The notes under the pieces were generated by a model. The model saw only the letters and a list, made by a program, of their open reading frames with translations, ran no database searches and was not told the DNA's origin. Of a stretch of DNA of 13,451 bases, positions 1-5,037 are shown in pieces. Origin of the DNA: Nitrospinota bacterium (GTDB taxonomy: Bacteria > Nitrospirota > Thermodesulfovibrionia > Thermodesulfovibrionales > UBA1546); contig JAHILQ010000201.1 in the NCBI GenBank assembly GCA_018896985.1, positions 1 to 13,451 of the forward strand, given 5' to 3'. A program made the position numbers and the translations under genes. The first letter of the stretch is position 1. Each line of letters begins with the position of its first letter.

Positions 1-578
1 AGCGGCTTGCCTGTCCTCGTATGATAGCGTATCAAGTCCCTGTCTTTCTCTGCGCTCGTTTCTCTGATAAACTCCCTGTAATCCTTCCTCTGTGTTTCTG
101 CAATAAGCTCCTCGTTTAAAAGATCGTCTGGTTTTCCCATTATATGTGCCAGCGCACTTGAGTATGCGTAGTCTTCTGCTTTTTTCACCATCCGGGCACG
201 TACAGGGTTTGTCTCTATGTATCTTGCAACTGCCCAAAGATAGGAATCCTTATCCACAATACAGGAATGGTACCTGCTCTCCCATAATCTTCCTGTGCGG
301 CTATATTTTCTGTTTGTAAATTGTGTGTAGCAAAGCGTTACTACCTGCATCATTTTGTACAGGGAATCGTTTTCTTTGGGCTTAATCAGCAGATGCACAT
401 GGTTTGACATCAAACAATAGGCCAGTATCTGGGCATCTCTTTCCCTGGAATATTTTTTCAGAAGTCCGATATATTTTCCCCTGTCTTCATCATCAATGAA
501 TACATTTTCTCTATTGTTTCCCCTTTGCACTACATGATGGGGAAAACCGGCTGCAACAGCCCGTGCGATTCTTACCAT
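1..578 (-). CDS. REP-associated (Y1/HUH, IS200-like) transposase, 3' end beyond window
   Basis: This reading frame is open from the ATG at 578 to the window edge (192 codons, no stop), so the C-terminus is missing. I recognise a Y1_Tnp/RAYT single-strand transposase: an N-terminal stretch HHVVQRGNNRENVF (residues ~14-27), the HUH motif in YCLMSNHVHLLIKP (His60 and His62), RLWESRYHS (~98-105), and RYIETNPVRARMV (~119-131), whose Tyr120 is the likely catalytic tyrosine by comparison with TnpA-REP proteins. Such enzymes nick hairpin-forming REP elements. The family is usually a domesticated single copy without terminal repeats. An in-frame TAG lies four codons upstream, which fixes the ATG at 578. 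There is no Shine-Dalgarno, because the promoter's predicted +1 is the A of the start codon. An AT-stutter/GGGACA repeat sits directly upstream and recurs elsewhere in the window, so it may be the element this enzyme acts on (inference). Confidence 0.9.
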   Translation of the reverse strand, partial: MVRIARAVAAGFPHHVVQRGNNRENVFIDDEDRGKYIGLLKKYSRERDAQILAYCLMSNHVHLLIKPKENDSLYKMMQVVTLCYTQFTNRKYSRTGRLWESRYHSCIVDKDSYLWAVARYIETNPVRARMVKKAEDYAYSSALAHIMGKPDDLLNEELIAETQRKDYREFIRETSAEKDRDLIRYHTRTGKP

Positions 579-584
579 GTCGAA

Positions 585-613
585 ATTCTACCGGAGAGAG
601 GCGTGCTTGTCAA
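585..613 (-). promoter_or_regulatory. Sigma70-type promoter of the transposase gene (leaderless)
   Basis: On the minus strand TTGACA (613-608) is followed by a 17-base spacer and TAGAAT (590-585). Six bases separate the -10 from the ATG at 578, so the predicted transcription start coincides with the start codon and the mRNA would have no leader. The -35 is a perfect consensus. Confidence 0.75.
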
Positions 614-620
614 GTTAAAT

Positions 621-660
621 AGGATGTGTCCCTAATTATTTCTAATTATTCCTAATTATT
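621..660 (-). repeat. AT-stutter / GGGACACATCC repeat, copy 1 (upstream of the transposase)
   Basis: Read on the minus strand this is AATAATTAGG (660-651), AATAATTAGA (650-641), then AATAATTAGGGACACATCCT (640-621): two truncated front units followed by one complete unit. The same tail, GGGACACATCC, occurs at 1508-1520 and, inverted, near 1701-1715. GGGA and TCCC can pair around CACA in the copies that end TCCC. The repeat lies 8 bases upstream of the transposase -35. Confidence 0.75.
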
Positions 661-752
661 CTTCATAATTTTTGTCGCTTTATAAATCAAATCATGCCTG
701 GATATTTTTTTAAATTTCATTTGGTTTCCATTTTAGCTTTTTTTAACTTCTG

Positions 753-1088
753 TTAAATTTCAACTTTTTTATCAACTATTTTTTCTGCAATTAAATTCCC
801 GTCTTCTCGCTTAACTCGTACTGTTACTATACGTTTCGAAGATGCTAATACTATTTGAACTGATGAAAAACCATTTCTATCGTGATATGTAGCAGCGCTA
901 TCAAACGTAAGAGAATATAATTCCCCCCTCGAAAGGAAATAATCTCTATTTTTTCTTGCCTTATCACTACAGCCATAATTTGGTTGCCATTCATCCTTGA
1001 GGAGTTTTGCAGCTTCTCTAGCAAAATCAGAGAACTCATCCAAGAATTCTTCTTCGTTTTGATAATATTCTTTCATGTCTTCATTCAT
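753..1088 (-). CDS. Hypothetical protein, probable integron cassette gene A1
   Basis: This 111-residue, highly charged soluble protein is not one I recognise. The N-terminal ~35 residues are rich in Glu/Asp with a likely amphipathic helix (EEEFLDEFSDFAREAAKLL). The C-terminal half alternates hydrophobic residues in a beta-rich pattern (VQIVLASSKRIVTVRVKRE). The ATG at 1088 is preceded by AGGGG six bases upstream, a usable ribosome binding site. There is no signal peptide or membrane segment. It is the first gene after attI/Pc-like copy A and points away from the divergent integrase fragment, which is where the first cassette of an integron sits. The presumed cassette starts at 1125 (TTGACA...). 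No attC is visible downstream of its stop: 661-752 is AT-rich and runs into repeat copy 1, so the cassette's 3' end seems lost. Expression from the promoter in copy A is expected. Confidence 0.65.
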   Translation of the reverse strand: MNEDMKEYYQNEEEFLDEFSDFAREAAKLLKDEWQPNYGCSDKARKNRDYFLSRGELYSLTFDSAATYHDRNGFSSVQIVLASSKRIVTVRVKREDGNLIAEKIVDKKVEI

Positions 1089-1122
1089 GTTTAGCCCCTG
1101 GAATGTTTAATTTTTCTTGTGT

Positions 1123-1208
1123 CAACAATTGCTATGCGAACTGTCGTATTTTTCTAAAACTGTCTAAACTATATCACATTTGAAGGATTTTTCAAATGAA
1201 AAAATCAC
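1123..1208 (-). other. attI/Pc-like region, copy A
   Basis: This 86-bp block matches 2881-2966 without gaps at 76 of 86 positions. Both lie about 35-40 bp upstream of a minus-strand small gene and share a minus-strand promoter. Identity stops at the low-coordinate end just after minus-strand CAATTGTTG: here it continues GTTGACA (1126-1120), in copy B GTTGTGC (2884-2878). Divergence right at a GTT core is what insertion of different cassettes at attI would leave. The integrase fragment starts 80 bp away on the opposite strand, as in typical integrons. I infer attI from arrangement; the integrase binding repeats were not identified. Confidence 0.6.
1168..1195 (-). promoter_or_regulatory. Cassette promoter (Pc-like), copy A
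   Basis: On the minus strand TTGAAA (1195-1190), a 16-base spacer and TATAGT (1173-1168). The hexamers and spacing are identical in copy B while the spacer sequence differs, which argues that the promoter elements are under selection. The -35 lies in an imperfect inverted repeat (TTGAA...TTCAA, 1180-1195). It would transcribe gene A1 with an ~80-nt leader. Confidence 0.6.
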
Positions 1209-1249
1209 GTAAAATCAATTGCATGGTATTTCCACTATTTCGTATTTTG

Positions 1250-1258
1250 TGGTATTAT
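1250..1258 (+). promoter_or_regulatory. Possible extended -10 promoter of the integrase fragment
   Basis: TGG followed by TATTAT (1253-1258) forms an extended -10. A weak -35 candidate, TTTCCA at 1229-1234, sits 18 bases upstream. It is about 30 bases before the fragment's ATG at 1288. No LexA-type box was recognised. Confidence 0.35.
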
Positions 1259-1287
1259 TATGGACTAAATATGAAAGGTCGTAAAAT

Positions 1288-1458
1288 ATGGCAAAATCGT
1301 CTGACGCTAACAAAGAGACACTTCCTGAGTTTCAAAAGTTCCTTCTGGAAAGGAAACTTGCTCCTGAAAAAAATATCCCATTTCTTGCCTATTGGGTAAG
1401 CCGGTTTCTCGGATTTGGGAAATTAAATAGGGAGAAATTAAATAGAGAAATTAAATAG
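1288..1458 (+). pseudogene. intI: Integron integrase (tyrosine recombinase) N-terminal fragment
   Basis: This ORF has 56 codons, of which the first ~45 look genuine: LPEFQKFLLERKLAPEKN (residues 12-29), then IPFLAYWVSRFLGF (30-43). This is the pattern of the N-terminal SAM-like core-binding segment of IntI-type tyrosine recombinases from Nitrospirota and deltaproteobacteria (recalled from the family, not searched). From codon 45 (1420) the frame runs into an AT-stutter repeat and encodes only LNREK/LNREIK before TAG. The rest of a ~320-residue integrase, including the catalytic R-H-R-Y residues, is absent from the window, so the product cannot recombine. A possible ribosome site, AAAGG, lies nine bases before the ATG. 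It is divergent from the attI/Pc-like copy A and cassette gene A1, matching normal integron layout. It could instead be another site-specific integrase, but the attC at 2275-2334 supports an integron. Confidence 0.62.
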
Positions 1459-1520
1459 AGAAATTAAATAGAGAAATTAAATAGAGAAATTAAATAGAAA
1501 TTAAATAGGGACACATCCCA
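1420..1520 (+). repeat. AT-stutter / GGGACACATCCC repeat, copy 2 (7 units)
   Basis: The units are: AAATTAAATAGGGAG (1420-1434); four identical 13-bp AAATTAAATAGAG units (1435-1486); a shortened AAATTAAATAG (1487-1497); and a final unit running into GGGACACATCCCA (1498-1520). It interrupts the integrase gene exactly where homology ends. It faces copy 3 (1701-1741) in inverted orientation; both continue into CATATTT. The short period and absence of spacers rule out CRISPR. Confidence 0.85.
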
Positions 1521-1525
1521 TATTT

Positions 1526-1700
1526 CTCTCGTCCCTCCTTACCGTCCCTCCTTACAGAAATAATATAAAAGCAGTATATCAAAGTTCTCTCTCTTTTTTA
1601 TAGATAATAGATAAAAAATCTTTCAAGATTGATGTTGATTATTCTTTTCCTGAAAAACATTCAAAGTATCTATATACTATATACTCGTTCATAGCAAAAA
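1526..1700. other. Non-coding core between two inverted repeat copies
   Basis: No gene is seen here. The stretch is AT-rich and contains an exact 13-bp tandem duplication (1530-1555), several TATATAC/TATCTA runs (1669-1686) and nothing resembling the missing integrase. Together with the inverted copies on both sides (1498-1525 and 1698-1723) it may be one composite element of about 320 bp inserted in the integron. Confidence 0.5.
1530..1555. repeat. 13-bp perfect tandem duplication
   Basis: CGTCCCTCCTTAC occurs twice head to tail (1530-1542 and 1543-1555). On the minus strand each unit carries GGAGGGACG, sharing GGGAC with the neighbouring stutter repeat. Confidence 0.85.
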
Positions 1701-1741
1701 TATGGGATGTGTCCCTAATTATTAATTAGATTAATTAGATT
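1701..1741 (-). repeat. AT-stutter / GGGACACATCCC repeat, copy 3 (inverted)
   Basis: On the minus strand this is AATCTAATT twice (1741-1733, 1732-1724), then AATAATTAGGGACACATCCC and ATA (1723-1701). The AT units differ from those of copies 1 and 2 but again stand on the 5' side of GGGACA. The first unit includes ATCTAA (1740-1735), nearly the core box expected for the lost attC of cassette B2. Confidence 0.75.
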
Positions 1742-1757
1742 GCTAAATCCATAATAA

Positions 1758-2252
1758 TTATTTGGTTTTCGTATTATTGTACTTGTCGTATGCATTGTAA
1801 TAAACGGACAACTGATCATTTGAAGGAAATATATTATATGATATATGAATCTTTTCATTACCGACAACCCATATACAGGTAATATTTTTATTCTCCCCAC
1901 TTGTAGATAAATCTGTTCCAGCACTACAATTAACGTTATCTCCGTATTTATCGCCAAGTTCCTTAAACAACATTATATAATTTGCCATAGAAGGTTTGTA
2001 ATTTTTCTGAAAGCCGACTAACCGATTATTATGAAACGATAAATTTATATGTCTATAGGTTTTCTTGTCCGGAAAATCATATACACCCACACTGTCTCCC
2101 CTATCATCTACTTTATCATAATTCCACGACAATGACTTTTCAAGAACAACGTCTTTTCTCATCCCATCCTTAAATCCATCAATTTCAAAACCATAAGATA
2201 TATCTACGCATCCAAGAATACTTGCGACGATGAATACCATTAGTCTTTTCAT
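1758..2252 (-). CDS. Exported hypothetical protein, integron cassette gene B2
   Basis: I start this at the ATG at 2252 because AAGGAG stands six bases upstream of it; the upstream in-frame starts (TTG 2270, ATG 2267) precede or overlap that site. The product has 164 residues and begins MKRLMVFIVASILGCVDISYGF, a Sec signal peptide (cleavage likely after SYG). A lipobox is not convincing, although LGC is present in the hydrophobic core. The mature part is hydrophilic with many Asn, Asp and Tyr and two Cys (in NVNCS and ITCIW) that could form a disulfide in the periplasm. I do not recognise a family. It begins 23 bases after the TTAGAT that follows the attC crossover point, so it is the second cassette of the array behind attI copy B, in the same orientation. 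Its own attC is missing downstream, where repeat copy 3 begins 17 bases after the stop. Confidence 0.7.
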   Translation of the reverse strand: MKRLMVFIVASILGCVDISYGFEIDGFKDGMRKDVVLEKSLSWNYDKVDDRGDSVGVYDFPDKKTYRHINLSFHNNRLVGFQKNYKPSMANYIMLFKELGDKYGDNVNCSAGTDLSTSGENKNITCIWVVGNEKIHISYNIFPSNDQLSVYYNAYDKYNNTKTK

Positions 2253-2274
2253 CTGGTTCTCCTTCATCAAGTCA

Positions 2275-2334
2275 ATCTAACGCTAAACTCACTTGCGCCG
2301 GTTTTTTGGCGTCAAGTGGAGTGCCTTGTTGTGC
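2275..2334 (-). other. attC recombination site (60 bp)
   Basis: On the minus strand the left core is GCACAAC (2334-2328) and the right core is GTTAGAT (2281-2275), matching RYYYAAC (one mismatch) and GTTRRRY (exact). Between them the arms ACTCCACTTGACGCC and GGCGCAAGTGAGT pair perfectly except for two bulged bases, C and A, both on the same arm. These are the extrahelical bases of classical attC sites. The loop is AAAAAACC, and AAGGC opposite TTAGC forms the unpaired central spacer. The outer core GCACAAC is the exact complement of GTTGTGC at the far end of cassette B1 (2884-2878). Only the folded single strand is expected to be recombined by IntI. Confidence 0.88.
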
Positions 2335-2883
2335 ATGGCTTTGTCATGCCTTTAAATTCTCTTCTATAGGAGAATCCAAACATAACCAGTTTGCAAATAG
2401 ACTTATAAAGGCTATGATTGATTCGGGTGTAAATATGTCTCCTCGCCGTAGCGCAAAAACTCGTCATCAAAAAACTTTGACAAGGCATGATGAATCTTTT
2501 CAACTGTCTTCCAAGAAGAAGGTTTTAAAAAAATCCGAAATCTATCATCGTAAAAAGAAGGGGGTATGTGAAAGGTAACATGTCGACATTGTTTCAAATC
2601 TTCGTAGACTTTTTGGAGGTCTTTTTCTATTGATTTTGGAATCGCTTTTTGATTCTTGAGAAAGGCACATACATTAAACAATAGAGAAAACCATAAAAGA
2701 AAATATATACCTTGTGGAGTAATAAAATAGTGATTGAAGTCAAGAATATGCACATCACTGCTGGATTCTTTAAATTTCTGATACATAAGATTGGCATGGG
2801 AAAAACTTCGAGCGGCGGCAAAAAACGCTGGTTTAGTCATTTACTGTTTCCTTGTCTTATTATGCAGTTAATTTTTTGCACAA
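2281..2883 (-). mobile_element. Integron gene cassette B1 (603 bp)
   Basis: The cassette runs from the TT after the attI-like G (2884) to the G before TTAGAT at the attC (2281). Joined into a circle, its ends would regenerate a core GTTGTGC that pairs perfectly with its inner box GCACAAC, as expected for a cassette excised by attC recombination. It contains one gene (2412-2840) and a 60-bp attC. The ~77 bases between the gene and the attC hold a GCATG...CATGC hairpin (about 2333-2349) of unknown role. Confidence 0.8.
2412..2840 (-). CDS. Hypothetical protein, integron cassette gene B1
   Basis: The product has 142 residues and matches no family I know. The ATG at 2840 has AAGGA about nine bases upstream. 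One hydrophobic stretch, GIYFLLWFSLLFNVCAFL (residues ~43-60), could be a membrane-spanning segment, so the protein may be anchored with a ~45-residue N-terminal and ~80-residue C-terminal domain. The C-terminal part is basic and aromatic (KVYEDLKQCRHVTFHIPP, then RFRIFLKPSSWKTVEKI). Codon use is AT-rich, unlike glyQ next door. It is the sole gene of cassette B1, lying between the attI-like copy B and the attC, and is the gene nearest to the Pc-like promoter at 2926-2953. Function unknown, as for most chromosomal-integron cassettes. Confidence 0.7.
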   Translation of the reverse strand: MTKPAFFAAARSFSHANLMYQKFKESSSDVHILDFNHYFITPQGIYFLLWFSLLFNVCAFLKNQKAIPKSIEKDLQKVYEDLKQCRHVTFHIPPSFYDDRFRIFLKPSSWKTVEKIHHALSKFFDDEFLRYGEETYLHPNQS

Positions 2884-2966
2884 CAATTGCTATGCGAACT
2901 GTCGTATTTTCCCCTAAATGTCTAAACTATAGCATATCCGGAGGATTTTTCAAATGAAAAAATCAC
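2881..2966 (-). other. attI/Pc-like region, copy B
   Basis: This is the second copy of the 86-bp block (76/86 identical to 1123-1208, no gaps). It is followed in the minus direction by the crossover GTTGTGC and cassette B1. On its other side the similarity stops after ATGAAAAAATCAC; instead of an integrase gene there are only ~25 bp before the glyQ stop. The copy is therefore an attI-like site without an adjacent intI. Confidence 0.6.
2926..2953 (-). promoter_or_regulatory. Cassette promoter (Pc-like), copy B
   Basis: On the minus strand TTGAAA (2953-2948), 16 bases, TATAGT (2931-2926). Same hexamers and spacing as copy A, with a partly different spacer containing TCCGGA. It is placed to transcribe cassettes B1 and B2. 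Confidence 0.6.
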
Positions 2967-2991
2967 CAAGTATCCGGACAGTTCCGGCTTG

Positions 2992-3867
2992 TTAAATTGA
3001 AGTCTTCAGCAGTGGGAATCCCATCTCTTCTCTTTGTTTCATATACGCATGTGCGCACAGTCTCGCAAGGTTTCTCACGCGTGCAATGTAGCCTGTTCTC
3101 TCTGTTACAGAGATAGCTCCCCTTGCATCAAGAAGATTAAATGTGTGAGAACACTTAAGACAGAACTCATATGACGGAAGAACGAGTCCGAGTTCATGCA
3201 GTCTTATGGATTCTTTTTCATAAGCTTCAAATTGTTTTATGAGAAGTTCTGTGTCTGCGTAATCAAAGTTATATTTTGAAAATTCCACCTCGCCGATATG
3301 GTGAATGTCGCCGTATTTTATGCCCTTGGACCACTCAAGGTTGAATACATTGTCTACATTCTGGAGGTACATGGCAATTCTTTCAAGCCCGTATGTTATC
3401 TCAAGCGACACAGGCTTCAGATCAATGCTTCCTACCTGCTGAAAATATGTGAACTGCGTTATCTCCATTCCGTCAAGCCAGACCTCCCATCCAAGCCCCC
3501 ATGCGCCGAGTGTCGGGGATTCCCAGTCATCTTCCACAAATCGTATGTCATGTTTTTGAGGTTCTATGCCGAGATATGTGAGGCTTTCAAGATAAATTTC
3601 CTGACTTTCATTCGGCGAGGGCTTAAGGATTACCTGATACTGGTAATAATGCTGAAGCCTGTTCGGGTTCTCACCGTATCTGCCGTCTGTAGGCCTTCTT
3701 GAAGGTTCAACATAGGCTGTTTTCCACGGCTCGGGGCCGAGGACTTTAAAGAAGGTTGCAGGATGGAATGTCCCTGCGCCGACCTCAATATCATAAGGCT
3801 GGAGCAGAACACAGCCCTGCTTTGACCAGAATTCATGAAGCTTTAAAATCAGTTCCTGAAAATGCAT
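2992..3867 (-). CDS. glyQ: Glycyl-tRNA synthetase alpha chain
   Basis: This is the 291-residue catalytic alpha subunit of the bacterial alpha2-beta2 glycyl-tRNA synthetase, which activates glycine with ATP and charges tRNA-Gly in the cytoplasm. The family's signature blocks are intact: LLQPYDIEVGAGTFHPATF (residues ~21-39), EPSRRPTDGRYGENPNRLQ (~54-72), the class II motif region around FVEDDWESPTLGAWGLGWEV, GMEITQFTYFQQVG and ITYGLERIAMYLQ. The length is normal. The ATG at 3867 has GAGGAG six bases upstream. The beta-subunit gene glyS normally follows directly, but here the gene is followed within 25 bp by the attI-like copy B and integron cassettes, so glyS must be elsewhere or displaced. 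The gene diverges from the vorB-like gene across a 75-bp region with back-to-back promoters. Identification is secure. Confidence 0.97.
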   Translation of the reverse strand: MHFQELILKLHEFWSKQGCVLLQPYDIEVGAGTFHPATFFKVLGPEPWKTAYVEPSRRPTDGRYGENPNRLQHYYQYQVILKPSPNESQEIYLESLTYLGIEPQKHDIRFVEDDWESPTLGAWGLGWEVWLDGMEITQFTYFQQVGSIDLKPVSLEITYGLERIAMYLQNVDNVFNLEWSKGIKYGDIHHIGEVEFSKYNFDYADTELLIKQFEAYEKESIRLHELGLVLPSYEFCLKCSHTFNLLDARGAISVTERTGYIARVRNLARLCAHAYMKQREEMGFPLLKTSI

Positions 3868-3896
3868 TAACGTCTCCTCGGTATTGTGAAAAAATC

Positions 3897-3923
3897 ATAA
3901 TGTAAGGGTAAGAGTTTTGTCAA
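3897..3923 (-). promoter_or_regulatory. Probable glyQ promoter
   Basis: On the minus strand a perfect -35 TTGACA (3923-3918) is followed 15 bases later by CATTAT (3902-3897), about 30 bases before the start codon. The spacer is short. The -35 is only a few bases from the opposing vorB-like -10, so the two polymerases probably compete. Confidence 0.5.
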
Positions 3924-3926
3924 ATG

Positions 3927-3935
3927 TGATATAAT
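3927..3935 (+). promoter_or_regulatory. Extended -10 promoter of the vorB-like gene (leaderless)
   Basis: TGA plus a perfect TATAAT (3930-3935) forms an extended -10; no good -35 is visible. The predicted start, 3942 or 3943, is at the A of the ATG at 3943. The -10 itself overlaps the earlier ATG at 3934, which therefore cannot be the usual start. Confidence 0.6.
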
Positions 3936-3942
3936 GTTTCCA

Positions 3943-5004
3943 ATGGCTAAAAAGATTTTCATGAAGGGCAATGAGGTCATTGCAGAGGCAGCGATTCAGG
4001 CAGACTGCCGTTTTTATGCAGGCTATCCTATAACCCCGCAAAACGAAATCCCTGAATATATGTCTTGGCGCATGGAAGATGCGGGAGGTGTCTTTATTCA
4101 GGCTGAAAGCGAATTAGCCGCAATAAATATGGTGTATGGCGCCTCTGCTGCGGGCGCGAGGGCTATGACATCGTCAAGCAGCCCCGGCATAAGCCTGATG
4201 CAAGAGACTGTTTCCTATCTGTGCGGAGCAGAGCTTCCCGCTGTACTCGTGAATATGCAGAGGGGAGGGCCCGGACTTGGAAACATATCGGGCAGCCAGG
4301 CGGATTATTTTCAGACAGTAAAAGGCGGCGGACACGGCGATTATAAACTTCTTGTATATGCCCCATATAATCTTCAGGAACTCTGGGATTTGACCATGCT
4401 TGCCTTTGATAAGGCAGATGAATACCGAAATCCTGTAATGATTTTAGGTGATGGAATACTGGGCCAGATGATGGAACCTTTTTATCAGACGCCTTATATA
4501 AAGCCTGAACTTCCGGAGAAGACATGGGCGCTGACAGGATGCGTTGGGAGAAACCCAAATGTGATCAAATCTCTCTATATGGGCGAGGATGAACTTGAGG
4601 TTAGAAACAGTATTCTTCAGGAAAAATACATGAAGATGAAGGAGGATGAGGTAAGATTTGAGATGTTTGGCACAGAAGATGCCGAGACAATAGTTGTTGC
4701 ATTCGGAACTGCGGCTCGGATAGCGTTTTCTGCTGTCAAGAAGTTGCGGAGTGAAGGCTCCAGATTAGGATTTTTCCGTCCCATTACTCTTTTTCCTTTC
4801 CCTGAAAAGGAACTTGCATCTCTTGCAAATCCTAAGAGGAGGTTTATCACGATTGAACTTAATGCAGGCCAGATGGTTGAGGATGTAAGGCTTGCTGTTA
4901 ACGGTAAATCGGAAGTTCTTTTTTACGGAAGAACAGGCGGCTCAATAATGACACCCGAAGAAATCTATGAAGAACTGAACCTTCTTTCCGTAGTTAATAG
5001 TTAA
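3943..5004 (+). CDS. vorB: 2-oxoacid:ferredoxin oxidoreductase alpha subunit (VorB-like)
   Basis: This is the alpha (pyrimidine-binding/transketolase-type) subunit of a 2-oxoacid:ferredoxin oxidoreductase, an enzyme that interconverts branched-chain or other 2-oxoacids and acyl-CoA with ferredoxin. The start chosen is the ATG at 3943 (MAKKIFMKGNEVIAEAA), giving 353 residues, normal for the family; the in-frame ATG at 3934 lies inside the promoter. Signature stretches are YAGYPITPQNEIPEYMS (~residues 26-42), MTSSSSPGISLMQE (~75-88) and MQRGGPGLGNISGSQADYFQ (~104-123). The C-terminal third carries the usual transketolase-C-like fold (IVVAFGTAARIAF, FRPITLFPFP). VorB is the best match by memory; a KorA assignment is possible. 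The beta (thiamine-diphosphate) and gamma subunits that normally follow are not here: the next gene, 33 bp on, is a FecR protein. It may be an orphan subunit whose partners are encoded elsewhere. Confidence 0.9.
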   Translation: MAKKIFMKGNEVIAEAAIQADCRFYAGYPITPQNEIPEYMSWRMEDAGGVFIQAESELAAINMVYGASAAGARAMTSSSSPGISLMQETVSYLCGAELPAVLVNMQRGGPGLGNISGSQADYFQTVKGGGHGDYKLLVYAPYNLQELWDLTMLAFDKADEYRNPVMILGDGILGQMMEPFYQTPYIKPELPEKTWALTGCVGRNPNVIKSLYMGEDELEVRNSILQEKYMKMKEDEVRFEMFGTEDAETIVVAFGTAARIAFSAVKKLRSEGSRLGFFRPITLFPFPEKELASLANPKRRFITIELNAGQMVEDVRLAVNGKSEVLFYGRTGGSIMTPEEIYEELNLLSVVNS

Positions 5005-5037
5005 GGAAAAACATAAAACCTTTTTGGGGAGGCGGTT

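Noticed and set aside
742..757. Inverted repeat TTTAAC/GTTAAA at the end of gene A1 as terminator or collapsed attC
   Set aside because: It is a six-base AT-rich stem without a U-run on the correct side. It fits RYYYAAC by chance and has no attC arms.
1196..1399. 67-codon plus-strand ORF starting MKKSRKIN
   Set aside because: The convincing integrase-like sequence (1288-1422) is in a different frame over the same DNA, and the start ATGAAAAAATCAC is part of the duplicated attI-like block, so this frame is a shadow.
1420..1520. Regularly spaced short repeats resembling a CRISPR array
   Set aside because: The units are 11-15 bp, contiguous, and have no spacers; they are truncated copies of one AT-rich unit.
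2306..2578. 90-codon plus-strand ORF over the attC and cassette B1
   Set aside because: It runs antisense through the attC and the cassette gene, has no ribosome site, and its composition is explained by those features.
2974..2987. CCGGA-CAGT-TCCGG hairpin after glyQ as a terminator
   Set aside because: The stem is only five base pairs and the nearest T-run is ~15 bases further on, so it is too weak to call.
2992..3867. Plus-strand 134-codon ORF (3298-3702) over glyQ
   Set aside because: glyQ on the opposite strand has unmistakable family motifs throughout; this is a shadow frame.
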